The notes: generated from the letters alone by a model not told the origin. DNA of 64,000 nucleotides from Streptomyces violens (GCF_000717745.1 NZ_JOBH01000017.1:134498-198497); one strand, 5' to 3'; counted from the stretch's first letter, positions 37,182 through 45,831 are shown. A program made the numbers and translations.

Positions 37182-38717
37182 ATGACGACGCTCGTACGCT
37201 CCGCCGACACCCTCACCCGCGACGCGCTGGCCGTGCTCCAGCCGGGCTTCACCGGGACCGACGCGCCGGACTGGCTGCTGCGCCGGCTCGGCGAGGGCCT
37301 CACGTCCGTCGGCCTGTTCGGACGCAACGTGCATACCCCCGAACAGCTCGCCGCCCTGAGTGCCCGCCTCCGCGCCGAGACCGACGGCATCCTCATCGCC
37401 ATCGACGAGGAAGGCGGCGACGTCACCCGCCTCGAAGTACGCGGCGGCTCCTCCTTCCCCGGCAACCTCGCCCTCGGCGCCGTCGACGACACCGGCCTCA
37501 CCCACGCCGTCGCCCGCGAGCTGGGCCGCCGCCTCGCCGACTGCGGCATCACCCTCAACTGGGCCCCCAGCGCCGACGTCAACTCCAACCCCGGCAACCC
37601 CGTCATCGGCGTACGCTCCTTCGGCTCCGACCCGCACCTGGTCGCCCGGCACACCGCCGCCTACGTCCAGGGCATGCAGTCCGCCGGCGTCGCCGCCTGC
37701 ACCAAGCATTTCCCCGGCCACGGCGACACCGCCGTCGACTCCCACCACGACCTGCCCCGCATCGACGCCGCCCGCGACACCCTGCACGCCCGCGAACTCG
37801 TGCCCTTCAAGGCGGCCGTCGCGGCCGGCACCAAGGCCGTCATGAGCGCCCACATCCTCGTGCCCGCCCTCGACGGCGATCTGCCCGCCACGCTCAGCCC
37901 GGCCGCACTGCACGGACTGCTGCGCGCGCCCGTCGCGGCCGGCGGCCTCGGCTTCGACGGCCTGATCGTCACCGACGCCGTGGAGATGCGGGCCATCGCC
38001 GCCACGTACGGAATCGAACGCGGCAGCGTGCTCGCCATCGCCGCCGGTGCCGACGCCATCTGTGTCGGCGGCGGGCTGGCCGACGAGGCGACCGTCCTCC
38101 GGCTCCGCGACGCGCTGGTACGCGCCGTGCGCTCCGGCGCCCTCCCGGAAGAGCGCCTCGCCGACGCCGCCGCGCGGGTGCGCGCGCTGTCGCAGTGGAC
38201 GCGGGAGCGGGGACGACGCGGGCCCACGGACGCCACACCGCGGGACCCCGAGGTCGGCCTGCGCGCCGCCCGCCGGGCGCTGCGGACGACGGTGAGCGGC
38301 GAACCGTACGAACCGTTGCGTACGCCCGCGTACGTCGCTGCCTTCACGCCCGTCGCCAACATCGCCGTCGGCGACGAGACCCCCTGGGGCGTCGCCGCCG
38401 AACTCGCGCGGCTGCTCCCCGGAACCGAGACCGGCGGTTACAGCGCCGCACAGGCCGCCGAGACCGGTACGCCCGCACTGGTCTCCCATGTGCTCCGCGA
38501 GGCGGCGCACCGCAGGATCGTCGCAGTAGTACGCGACGTCCACCGGCACCCCTGGATGGCCGACGCCCTCACCGCTCTCGTCGCCGCCCGGCCCGACACC
38601 GTCGTGGTCGAGATGGGAGTCCCGCAGGCGCCGCCCACCGGAGCGCTGCACCTCGCGACCCACGGGGCCGCCCGCGTCTGCGGACGGGCCGCCGCGGAGG
38701 TCATCACGGGCGGCTGA
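37182..38717 (+). CDS. dasD: family-3 beta-N-acetylglucosaminidase (NagZ/DasD-like)
   Basis: 511 residues, no signal peptide. The GH3 catalytic barrel includes IAIDEEGGDVTRL (about 80), the substrate motif KHFPGHGDTAVDSHHDLP (about 182-199) with the NagZ-type Asp-His dyad loop, and the nucleophile region LIVTDAVEM (about 262-270). A second C-terminal domain of ~170 residues follows, as in two-domain actinobacterial members. It would split imported chito-oligosaccharides to GlcNAc in the cytoplasm. ATG 37182 has GAAGGGA about 12 bases upstream. Position after dasC matches dasD. Confidence 0.92.
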   Translation: MTTLVRSADTLTRDALAVLQPGFTGTDAPDWLLRRLGEGLTSVGLFGRNVHTPEQLAALSARLRAETDGILIAIDEEGGDVTRLEVRGGSSFPGNLALGAVDDTGLTHAVARELGRRLADCGITLNWAPSADVNSNPGNPVIGVRSFGSDPHLVARHTAAYVQGMQSAGVAACTKHFPGHGDTAVDSHHDLPRIDAARDTLHARELVPFKAAVAAGTKAVMSAHILVPALDGDLPATLSPAALHGLLRAPVAAGGLGFDGLIVTDAVEMRAIAATYGIERGSVLAIAAGADAICVGGGLADEATVLRLRDALVRAVRSGALPEERLADAAARVRALSQWTRERGRRGPTDATPRDPEVGLRAARRALRTTVSGEPYEPLRTPAYVAAFTPVANIAVGDETPWGVAAELARLLPGTETGGYSAAQAAETGTPALVSHVLREAAHRRIVAVVRDVHRHPWMADALTALVAARPDTVVVEMGVPQAPPTGALHLATHGAARVCGRAAAEVITGG

Positions 38718-38730
38718 GGCCGCGGCAAAA

Positions 38731-38768
38731 GCACAGGTGCCGAGCCCCGCGGGACTCGGCACCTGTGC
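38731..38768. terminator. bidirectional terminator between dasD and nagB
   Basis: A perfect 14-bp stem GCACAGGTGCCGAG/CTCGGCACCTGTGC with a 10-base loop. AAAA precedes it on the plus strand, so nagB transcripts end in the expected U run. Confidence 0.9.
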
Positions 38769-38805
38769 GTTCCGTACGGAATACGGATACGGGGTACGGG
38801 ATTCC

Positions 38806-39588
38806 TTACAGCCCCTGCCACTCCGGCTTGGCCGCGTACGTCGCGCGGAAGTAGTCCGCGAGCTTGAGCTTCGAGGCCGCCGCCTCGTCGACGACCACCG
38901 TCGCGTGCGGGTGCAGCTGCAGCGCGGAGGCCGGCACCACCGCGGCCACCGGCCCCTCCACGGTCTGGGCCACCGCGTCCGCCTTGCCCTCGCCCGTGGC
39001 CAGCAGCACCAGGTGACGGGCCTCCAGAATGGTCCCGATGCCCTGGGTGATGACGTGGTGCGGCACCTCGTCGAGGCTGTCGAAGAACCGGGCGTTGTCC
39101 TCCCGGGTGCGCTGCGTCAGCGTCTTGATACGGGTACGGGAGGCGAGCGAGGAGCACGGCTCGTTGAAGCCGATGTGCCCGTCGGTGCCGATGCCCAGGA
39201 GCTGGAGGTCCACGCCGCCGGCCTCGGCCAGCGCGCGGTCGTAGGCGTCACAGGCCGCCTGGAGGTCCTCGGCGGCGCCGTCCGGGCCCATGAAGGAGTC
39301 CGCGCTCAGGCCGAGCGGCGCGACGACCTCGCGCAGCACCACGGAACGGTAGGACTCGGGGTGGCCCGCGGGCAGCCCCACGTACTCGTCGAGCTGGCAG
39401 ATACGGGCCCGCGAGGCGTCCACGGCCCCCGCCGCGACCTTGTTCGCGAGCGCTTCGTAGATGGGCAGCGGGGTCGAGCCGGTGGCCACGCCGAGCAGCG
39501 CGTCGGGCTTGCGCCTCAGCAGGGCGGCCATGGCCTCGGCGATCAGCTCGCCGCCTTCCTTGGCATCCGGGACGATGACAACTTCCAC
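38806..39588 (-). CDS. nagB: glucosamine-6-phosphate deaminase
   Basis: 260 residues. GVATGSTPLPIYEAL (about 43-57) binds the phosphate; LDEYVGLPAGHPESYR and GIGTDGHIGFNEPCSS carry catalytic Asp, Glu and His residues. It converts GlcN-6-P to fructose-6-P, the exit of the Das pathway, and its substrate is the inducer that frees DasR. GTG 39588 (VEVVIVPDAKEGG) is the likely start; the frame runs further to 39618 into the operator. A near-perfect dre lies 30 bases upstream. Confidence 0.95.
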   Translation of the reverse strand: MEVVIVPDAKEGGELIAEAMAALLRRKPDALLGVATGSTPLPIYEALANKVAAGAVDASRARICQLDEYVGLPAGHPESYRSVVLREVVAPLGLSADSFMGPDGAAEDLQAACDAYDRALAEAGGVDLQLLGIGTDGHIGFNEPCSSLASRTRIKTLTQRTREDNARFFDSLDEVPHHVITQGIGTILEARHLVLLATGEGKADAVAQTVEGPVAAVVPASALQLHPHATVVVDEAAASKLKLADYFRATYAAKPEWQGL

Positions 39589-39617
39589 GCTGGGCCTGCC
39601 GTTCTGGAGAGGGGGCA

Positions 39618-39633
39618 AGTGGTATAGACCACT
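39618..39633 (-). promoter_or_regulatory. dre operator of nagB
   Basis: AGTGGTATAGACCACT differs from the perfect palindrome AGTGGTCTAGACCACT at one base. It lies 30 bases upstream of the nagB start. Confidence 0.93.
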
Positions 39634-39766
39634 CTAGCAGCGGCGTCGCGGCCCCGTGGTGCCCTTGGCGCACCGCCGCGCACGCCACCGCGATTCCATG
39701 CTCCGCGCTCCCCACGCGCCGGGCTACCGCAGACCTCCGGACCCCGATCCACCTGCGCAAACGCCG

Positions 39767-39799
39767 ACGGCCCCCGCTCCTCGGAGGAGCGGGGGCCGT
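39767..39799. terminator. strong orphan hairpin in the nagB-kinase gap
   Basis: Sixteen-base arms ACGGCCCCCGCTCCTC/GAGGAGCGGGGGCCGT around one base. It is in the middle of a 543-base divergent gap (39589-40131), where no recognised gene ends. A weaker hairpin GGACAGG/CCTGTCC follows at 39864-39885. The rest of the gap holds the two dre-type sites and the kinase promoter. Confidence 0.7.
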
Positions 39800-40054
39800 T
39801 CAAATGTCCGTCTGAGTATGCGCCTGTGCCTGCGCCCGGAAACACCCGCGGGCCGCGGCGCCGGGACAGGACCCTCAACCTGTCCGGCACCGCAGCCCGG
39901 AGCTGACATCGGCCGGTGCACGCCGTGAGGTGTGCGGTTCCTCGCGGCGCCCGGTCCGGCCGATCGGAGGCCGCGGCGCAGTCAGGGCAGAGAGCGCCTC
40001 GGTCCTCTATCCGTCCTCCTGTGCGGGGAGGGCGGAAGCCTTTTACCGATTCAT

Positions 40055-40070
40055 TGTGGACTAGACCATG
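40055..40070 (+). promoter_or_regulatory. dre-like site upstream of the sensor kinase
   Basis: TGTGGACTAGACCATG contains GG-A-CTAGACCA, one base from the DasR core TGGTCTAGACCA. It lies 62 bases before the kinase start and about 45 bases before its probable -10, so DasR could reach the promoter. Confidence 0.6.
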
Positions 40071-40131
40071 CGCATCAGTCCATGCCTGTGCACGGTCAAC
40101 GGATACACCGTACGCCGGTAGGCTCGCATGC

Positions 40132-41610
40132 GTGCCCTCCATGAACGATCTCGTCCGCCAGCACACCGCTCTGAGCGACTCCGACCTCGAGTGGCTCCAT
40201 CTGCTGGTCTCGGAATGGCAGCTGCTCTCCGACCTGTCCTTCGCCGACCTCGTCCTGTGGGTGCCCACCCTGGACGGCACGCGGTACGTGTCCGTCGCGC
40301 AGATGCGTCCGAACACCGGGCCGACGTCGTACCAGGACGACATGGTCGGCCATCTGGTGCCGCGCGGCCGCCGCCCCATGCTGGACACCGCGCTGGACGA
40401 GGGCCGCATCGTGCGCGAGGGCGACCCCGAGTGGCGCGAGGAAGTGCCCGTACGGGTGGAGTCCATCCCCGTACGCCGGGACGGCCGGGTGCTGGGCGTG
40501 ATCGCGCGGAACACCAACCTGCTCACCGTACGGACGCCCAGCCGGCTGGAGCTCACCTACCTGCAGAGCGCGTCCGACCTGGCGCAGATGATCGCTGCAG
40601 GATCGTTTCCCTTCCCCGGCCAGCAGGTCGACATGGACGCCTCGCCGCGAGCCGGCGACGGGCTCATCCGGCTCGACGCGGACGGCGTCGTCCAGTACGC
40701 CAGTCCGAACGCGCTCTCCGCGTACCACCGCCTCGGACTCGCCGCCGACCTCGTCGGCCACCACCTCGGCCGGGCCACCGCCGAACTCGCACCGGCGCGC
40801 GGCCCCGTGGACGAGGCCCTCGTGAAGCTCGCCAGCGGGTGGGCGCCGCGCGAATTCGAGGTGGAGGGTGACGACGGCGTCATTCAACTGAGAGCCATCC
40901 CGCTCAAACCGAAGGGCACGCACATCGGTTCACTCGTGCTGCTGCGCGACGTCACCGAATTGCGACGCCGAGAGCGCGAATTGATTACGAAGGACGCGAC
41001 CATCCGGGAAATCCACCACCGGGTGAAGAACAACTTGCAGACAGTTGCCGCCCTCTTGCGGCTGCAGGCCCGCCGGATGGATTCGCCCCAGGGCCGCGAG
41101 GCGCTGAACGAGGCGGTCCGCAGGGTCGGTTCCATCGCGATCGTCCACGAGACGCTGTCCCAGAACCTGGACGAGCGGGTCGAGTTCGACGAGATCGCCG
41201 ACAGAGTGCTGGCCATGGTGGCGGAGATTTCGCCGGGGAAGGTGGCCGGGCGGCGCAGCGGCCGCTTCGGGATCCTGGACGCCGAGGTCGCCACCCCGCT
41301 GTCCATGGTGCTCACCGAGGTCCTCCAGAACGCGCTGGAGCACGCCTTCGCGCCGGGGGAGCAGGGCACGGTCGAGGTGGGCGCGGTGCGCGGCGGCAGC
41401 AGTACGGAGCCGCGCCTGCGGGTCACCGTCCGGGACGACGGCCGCGGGCTGCCCGAGGGGTTCGACCCGCAGCGCGCCGGCAACCTGGGGCTGCAGATCG
41501 TCCGGACGCTGGTCGAGGGTGAGATGAGCGGCACGTTCGACATGCTTCCGGCCCCCGGGCGCGGCACCCAAGTGGTGCTGGACATTCCGGTGCGGGCCGA
41601 AAAGCACTGA
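40132..41610 (+). CDS. PdtaS-like soluble sensor histidine kinase (HisKA_2)
   Basis: 492 residues from GTG 40132; ATG 40141 is equally possible. An N-terminal GAF-like domain (about 10-150) precedes a PAS-like domain (LIRLDADGVVQYASPNALSA, about 180-280). The HisKA_2 phospho-acceptor box is IREIHHRVKNNLQTVAALLR (about 293-312), and the HATPase follows with VLTEVLQNALEHAF, DDGRGLPEGF and GNLGLQIVRTLVEGE. No membrane span, so it is cytoplasmic. PdtaS kinases phosphorylate ANTAR regulators (PdtaR) that act on RNA; three ANTAR proteins sit 21 kb away. TAGGCT at 40116-40121 is a likely -10, making the transcript nearly leaderless. Confidence 0.92.
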   Translation: MPSMNDLVRQHTALSDSDLEWLHLLVSEWQLLSDLSFADLVLWVPTLDGTRYVSVAQMRPNTGPTSYQDDMVGHLVPRGRRPMLDTALDEGRIVREGDPEWREEVPVRVESIPVRRDGRVLGVIARNTNLLTVRTPSRLELTYLQSASDLAQMIAAGSFPFPGQQVDMDASPRAGDGLIRLDADGVVQYASPNALSAYHRLGLAADLVGHHLGRATAELAPARGPVDEALVKLASGWAPREFEVEGDDGVIQLRAIPLKPKGTHIGSLVLLRDVTELRRRERELITKDATIREIHHRVKNNLQTVAALLRLQARRMDSPQGREALNEAVRRVGSIAIVHETLSQNLDERVEFDEIADRVLAMVAEISPGKVAGRRSGRFGILDAEVATPLSMVLTEVLQNALEHAFAPGEQGTVEVGAVRGGSSTEPRLRVTVRDDGRGLPEGFDPQRAGNLGLQIVRTLVEGEMSGTFDMLPAPGRGTQVVLDIPVRAEKH

Positions 41611-41770
41611 GCGTGCCGGCAGGGCCTTGACCGGCCGCGGCCGGTTCATCCCGCTCGCGCCCCCGTGCGCGGAGGTGCGGGCGGGGCGCCTGGTGGCGCA
41701 TCTCACGCGATACGCACCACCATGCGCTCCCCTCCGTACGGCCATACGGAGGCGTGCGCGGACAGCAGTC

Positions 41771-41799
41771 AGCCCCGGACCGAGTTACGGTCCGGGGCT
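41771..41799. terminator. bidirectional terminator between kinase and wblE
   Basis: An 11-bp stem AGCCCCGGACC/GGTCCGGGGCT with a 7-base loop in the convergent gap; nothing else notable is in 41611-41868. Confidence 0.85.
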
Positions 41800-41868
41800 C
41801 AAAGCTCACGTTGCTTAGCGCATCGGGGGTACTGCGCGCTGCGGCTCGGATGCCACGGGGCGTCTGGT

Positions 41869-42126
41869 TCAGGCGCTGGCGTTGCGCGCCCGGTTACGAG
41901 CCGCACGGCGCTTCATTGCGCGGCGCTCGTCCTCGCTCAGACCACCCCAGACGCCGGAGTCCTGACCGGACTCGAGCGCCCACTGCAGGCACTGCTCCAT
42001 GACGGGGCAGCGGCGGCAGACGGCCTTGGCTTCCTCGATCTGCAGCAGCGCAGGACCGGTGTTGCCGATGGGGAAGAAGAGCTCGGGGTCTTCCTCGCGG
42101 CAAACGGCGCGGTGACGCCAGTCCAT
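41869..42126 (-). CDS. wblE: WhiB-family iron-sulfur regulator WblE (WhiB1)
   Basis: 85 residues. The [4Fe-4S] ligands C9, C37, C40 and C46 are at the exact WhiB1 positions (CRRCPVMEQC), followed by the family turn GVWGGLSEDERRAMKRR and a basic tail. WblE/WhiB1 is essential in actinobacteria, binds region 4 of the principal sigma factor and senses NO. ATG 42126 is preceded by GAGGAGATGGAG; longer frames lack homology. A Crp-type box overlaps the promoter. Confidence 0.96.
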   Translation of the reverse strand: MDWRHRAVCREEDPELFFPIGNTGPALLQIEEAKAVCRRCPVMEQCLQWALESGQDSGVWGGLSEDERRAMKRRAARNRARNASA

Positions 42127-42143
42127 GGCTGCTCCATCTCCTC

Positions 42144-42184
42144 GTATTACGGGAACGTTGCTTGTGAATGTGAACGCTTTCACG
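42144..42184 (-). promoter_or_regulatory. wblE promoter with Crp-like box
   Basis: TGTGA-ACGCTT-TCACG at 42169-42184 fits the Crp consensus TGTGA-N6-TCACA with one mismatch. On the minus strand the same DNA provides a -35-like TTCACA, 19 bases before a -10 TAATAC (42149-42144). The site is therefore placed to control wblE. The remaining 42185-42443 gap shows only an A/T-rich run near 42340-42360. Confidence 0.65.
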
Positions 42185-42443
42185 AATCCCTCCGCAAGGG
42201 AAGGGCCGAACACCCGCATGGGGTTGGTGCGGTCCTGGAAAAGAGGAGGGGATTCGGGCTCTCAAGGGGGCCGAAGAGCGGCCGTCCCGATCGCCATGAA
42301 GAGACTCGCAAACCTCGGCGGCGGATACAACCCCTTCCGGAAACTTTTTTTTGATTCCTTGGTGTCGGCTGCGTCACAGCCGTACTTCTGGGGGGTGGAA
42401 GTCAGCCTAAACGTTCGACTGAAAGGACTTTAGGCCCTACTGC

Positions 42444-43427
42444 TCACACAATCACACGCAGTGCACGGCGTACGCCTGTGAACGTCACGCTGGAACGCAG
42501 TCCCAGGTGGTCGCCGTCCATCTGGAAGGGCAGTGGAACCTGTGAATGCAAGGTGAAGTCCGTCTGATCATGAAGCGATACGGCGTGCTTTCCCCGTGGG
42601 CCGCGGTCCGGGGTTGACGCCAGCAGCTGGGTGGCGTACCGGGCGACCGCCGGGGTGGAGAGTCTGCTCAGCGCGAAGACGTCCAGGGCGGTGTCGAAGG
42701 ACGCCTGTGGCGACGGGTAGACCGGGCGATTGCCCAGGTAGGTCCAGGGGGCGGTGTTGCAGATTATGGACAGGACGAGGTCTTTGATCACTTCCGTCGA
42801 GCCCGGTTCGGTGCCCGGGTGCTCCAGCGTGATCGTGCCGTGCCGGCGGTTCGGCTCGCCCATGAACTGGCGCATGACCTGTCGCACATACAGCGCATGG
42901 GTCGAACGCTTGCCGCGTTCGCGCTGTTGTTCGACTCGGCCCACGACGCCGGCATCGAAGCCGAAGCCCGCGCAGAAAGTGAACCAGCGCTTCGGAATCA
43001 TCTCGTCCTGAGTGTCCGGTGTGCCGGCGGCCAAACCCAGTCCGACCGTACGTTCGCTGCCGTCGCGCAGTGCGTCCAGCAGGGCGCCGGTGGCCTCCAC
43101 GGCGTCGTTCGGCAGACCCAGCGCCCGGGCGAAGACGTTCGTGGAGCCGCCGGGGACCACCGCGAGGCGCGGCAGCGCCTCCGGGTCCGGGCCGTGGGTC
43201 AGCAGACCGTTGACGACCTCGTTGACCGTCCCGTCGCCGCCGAGGGCGACCACCAGCTCCGTCTCGCCGCTCTCCGCGGCCCGGCGGGCGAGGTCGCGCG
43301 CGTGACCTCTGTACTCGGTCTGCGCGACCTCCAGCTTCAGGTCGCTGGCCAGCGCGTGGGCCAGTACGTCACGGGTGCGCGCACTGGTGGTGGTTGCTGC
43401 AGGGTTGACCACGAGAAGTGCACGCAT
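42444..43427 (-). CDS. diacylglycerol/sphingosine-type lipid kinase
   Basis: 327 residues. The DAGK catalytic fold shows LLVVNPAATTTS at the start, GGDGTVNEVVNGLL (63-76), VVPGGSTNVFARALG (near 91-105) and CAGFGFDAGVVG. Cytosolic or membrane-associated. The family phosphorylates diacylglycerol or related lipids (DgkB, YegS); exact substrate not determinable. ATG at 43427. Confidence 0.9.
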   Translation of the reverse strand: MRALLVVNPAATTTSARTRDVLAHALASDLKLEVAQTEYRGHARDLARRAAESGETELVVALGGDGTVNEVVNGLLTHGPDPEALPRLAVVPGGSTNVFARALGLPNDAVEATGALLDALRDGSERTVGLGLAAGTPDTQDEMIPKRWFTFCAGFGFDAGVVGRVEQQRERGKRSTHALYVRQVMRQFMGEPNRRHGTITLEHPGTEPGSTEVIKDLVLSIICNTAPWTYLGNRPVYPSPQASFDTALDVFALSRLSTPAVARYATQLLASTPDRGPRGKHAVSLHDQTDFTLHSQVPLPFQMDGDHLGLRSSVTFTGVRRALRVIV

Positions 43428-43510
43428 GGGGAGCAGGGTACCTACCTGTGGGTACGAGGGCCCAGCCCCTGCCCGTCAGGTGGACGGGTCCCCGGCGCTA
43501 CCCTGCTGGG

Positions 43511-43966
43511 GTGAGCAGCAGTAAGCAGAAGCGGACCCCAGCCGCCCCCACGCCCGTCCCCGCACCCGCCGGGCCGCGGCCGCGCCGGCTGACCGCCGCG
43601 GCGGTGCTCACGGGCCTGGAAGGGCTCGCGCTGGCAGCGCTGGGCGTCTACATGCTGGTCGACGGGCTGACCGGCTCGCCGGACAGCCCTCAGCAGGCCG
43701 AGATGGGCGGGATCACCGTGATCGTGCTCGCGCTGCTGCCGCTGGTCTCCGCGCGCGGGCTGTGGCTGCGGCGGCGCTGGAGCCGCGGACCCTCGCTGAT
43801 CACTCAGATCGTGGCGCTGCCGGTGGCCTGGACGCTGATCAACGGCGGGGGCGCGCTGCTCGCGGGCGGCGTGGTCCTGGGCGTCGTCGCGTTCGTCGTG
43901 CTCGGTCTGCTGGTCAATCCGACGGCCACCGAGGCGCTGGGCATCGGGCCGCGCGAGGACACGTAG
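43511..43966 (+). CDS. small integral membrane protein, function unknown
   Basis: 151 residues from GTG 43511, with a basic Pro/Ala-rich cytoplasmic N terminus and four hydrophobic spans (AAAVLTGLEGLALAALGVYM; ITVIVLALLPLVSARGLWL; SLITQIVALPVAWTLINGGG; GVVLGVVAFVVLGLLV). Conserved-looking streptomycete membrane protein; no function recognised. Divergent from the lipid kinase. Confidence 0.75.
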   Translation: MSSSKQKRTPAAPTPVPAPAGPRPRRLTAAAVLTGLEGLALAALGVYMLVDGLTGSPDSPQQAEMGGITVIVLALLPLVSARGLWLRRRWSRGPSLITQIVALPVAWTLINGGGALLAGGVVLGVVAFVVLGLLVNPTATEALGIGPREDT

Positions 43967-44071
43967 CCGACTCGCGGCCGACTCGTGGCCGGGGCCAGTC
44001 GCCGGCTTGCGGGGACCGCGCAGGGGGCGGCGTGTAGGCGGCGGCGCTCGCTGCGCGCCGGGGCGGCCGCA

Positions 44072-44244
44072 CAGCCGTACGCCGGTACTCGCGCGGGCGC
44101 TCAGGAGAGCCGCACGCCGGGCTTGCGCGGGGCGTGCCGGAAAGCCGTACGCCGGGATTGTGCCGGGCGTGCTGGAAAGTCGTACGTCCTCGTACGAGCG
44201 GGCGTTCGGGAAGTCCGTACGCCGACGGGCGCGGGCGCACCGGG
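44072..44244. repeat. imperfect 35-bp tandem repeat, about five copies
   Basis: Units start at 44072, 44107, 44142, 44177 and 44212 (the last is partial). Each contains a variant of AGCCGTACGCCGG followed ~15 bases later by GGGCGTGCxGGA. The period is exactly 35 for the four full units, not a multiple of three, so this is not repeat-coding DNA. It fills most of 43967-44359, between the membrane protein and the end of sigH. Confidence 0.9.
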
Positions 44245-44359
44245 CCCGTGTGGCTCCCGGCGGAGTCCTGTGGGGCTGTCGGTGCGGCCCGCGCCCGTCG
44301 TGCGGTCGTGGTCCGGAGTGCGGCGGATCCGGCGGTCTCCCGCCCCGCCGGAGGGTCCG

Positions 44360-45319
44360 CTACTCCTCGACCAGCAGCTTGTCGCGGAGCTGGGCCAGGG
44401 TGCGGGCCAGCAGCCGGGAGACGTGCATCTGCGAGATGCCGACCTCCTGGGCGATCTGCGACTGGGTCATATTGCCGAAGAAGCGCAGCAGAAGGATCTT
44501 CTTCTCGCGCGGCGGCAGGTCCTCCAGCAGCGGCTTGAGGGATTCGCGGTACTCGACGCCCTCCAGCGCCTCGTCCTCGGCGCCCAGGGTGTCGGCGACC
44601 GCGGGGGACTCGTCGTCGGTGTCCGGCACGTCCAGCGAGAGGGTGCTGTAGGCGTTCGCCGACTCCAGGCCCTCCAGCACCTCCTCCTCGGAGATGCGCA
44701 GATGCTCGGCCAGCTCATGGACCGTGGGGGCACGGCCGTGCCGCTGGGAGAGCTCCGCGGTCGCCGTGGTCAGCGACAGCCGCAGCTCCTGCAGGCGGCG
44801 CGGCACGCGGACCGCCCAGCCCTTGTCGCGGAAGTGCCGCTTGATCTCGCCGACCACGGTCGGGGTGGCGTACGTGGAGAACTCCACGCCGCGCTCCGGA
44901 TCGAACCGGTCCACCGACTTGATCAGGCCGATCGTGGCGACCTGGGTGAGGTCGTCGAGCGGCTCGCCGCGGTTGCGGAAGCGCCGGGCGAGATGCTCCA
45001 CCAGGGGGAGGTGCATCCGGACCAGGGTGTTCCGCAGCTCCGCGCGCTCGTCGGAGCCCTCCGGGAGCTTGCGCAGCTCGTAGAACATCGCGCGGGCACC
45101 ACTGCGGTCGTGCGGATCATGCGCATCGTGAGGGTGATGCTGCGGATCCTGCTGCTGCCGCTGCTGCTCGCTGTGGTCCATGTGGTCCGCCCGCTCTGCC
45201 TGCTCCGCCGCGTTCAACCGGCCGCTGAGGTCGTCCGTGCCCATCGGGTGCGGCCGGGCCTGCTGCTCGGGGATGGCCACTCTGGGCTCCATCCGCGCGC
45301 CGCGCTCCAGATCCTTCAC
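44360..45319 (-). CDS. sigH: SigB/F-type stress sigma factor SigH
   Basis: 319 residues. A ~90-residue N-terminal leader rich in His, Gln and Asp (HSEQQRQQQDPQHHPHDAHD) precedes the sigma core. Region 2 includes LPLVEHLARRFRNRGEPLDDLTQVATIGLIKSVDRFDPERG; region 4 ends SQIAQEVGISQMHVSRLLARTLAQLR. The leader and the upstream RsbW-like gene identify it as SigH, an osmotic/heat stress and development sigma factor in S. coelicolor that is processed into several forms. GTG 45319 follows GAGGGGG; ATG 45292 (MEPRVAIPE) is an internal alternative. Confidence 0.93.
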   Translation of the reverse strand: MKDLERGARMEPRVAIPEQQARPHPMGTDDLSGRLNAAEQAERADHMDHSEQQRQQQDPQHHPHDAHDPHDRSGARAMFYELRKLPEGSDERAELRNTLVRMHLPLVEHLARRFRNRGEPLDDLTQVATIGLIKSVDRFDPERGVEFSTYATPTVVGEIKRHFRDKGWAVRVPRRLQELRLSLTTATAELSQRHGRAPTVHELAEHLRISEEEVLEGLESANAYSTLSLDVPDTDDESPAVADTLGAEDEALEGVEYRESLKPLLEDLPPREKKILLLRFFGNMTQSQIAQEVGISQMHVSRLLARTLAQLRDKLLVEE

Positions 45320-45335
45320 AGGGCCCCCTCTTCGG

Positions 45336-45749
45336 TCATGACGGTCCGGGACCGGCGCCGCGCTCCTTGTACAGACTGATGCTGACCGTCTGGTCCTCGG
45401 CGACGGTGGAGTCGACCTTGCCGGCCAGTGCGGAGAGCACCGTCCAGGCGAAGGTGTCGCGCTCTGGAGCGCGTCCGTCGGTGGTGGGAGCCGATACGGT
45501 CACCTGCAGCGCGTCGTCGATCAGCCGGAAGACGCAGCTCAGCACACTTCCGGGGACGGCTTGCTGCAGGAGGATCGCGCACGCCTCGTCGACGGCGATA
45601 CGCAGATCCTCGATCTCGTCGAGGGTGAAGTCCAACCGGGCTGCCAGTCCGGCCGTGGCCGTACGCAGCACCGACAGATAGGCACCCGCAGCGGGCAGCC
45701 GGACTTCCACGAAGTCCTGATTCCCGGGCTCGCCTGCGATCTGGGACAC
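45336..45749 (-). CDS. prsH: RsbW-like anti-sigma factor (PrsH/UshX)
   Basis: 137 residues from GTG 45749, five bases after GGAGG. HATPase_c fold of the RsbW/SpoIIAB type: FTLDEIEDLRIAVDEACAIL with the N-box, and TFAWTVLSALAGKVDSTVAED in the G region. It should bind and inhibit SigH, encoded 16 bases downstream. A frame extending to TTG 45761 has no better ribosome site. Confidence 0.93.
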   Translation of the reverse strand: MSQIAGEPGNQDFVEVRLPAAGAYLSVLRTATAGLAARLDFTLDEIEDLRIAVDEACAILLQQAVPGSVLSCVFRLIDDALQVTVSAPTTDGRAPERDTFAWTVLSALAGKVDSTVAEDQTVSISLYKERGAGPGPS

Positions 45750-45831
45750 CCTCACCTCCAAGGTGACACAAGCTGTTTGAGCTGATATTCATGCCGGACC
45801 GGATCCTCCCGGCGGAAGGAACGGCCACCCG

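Noticed and set aside
39724..39921. A 65-codon minus-strand frame in the nagB-kinase gap
   Set aside because: It runs through the strong hairpin, has no ribosome site and no coding bias.
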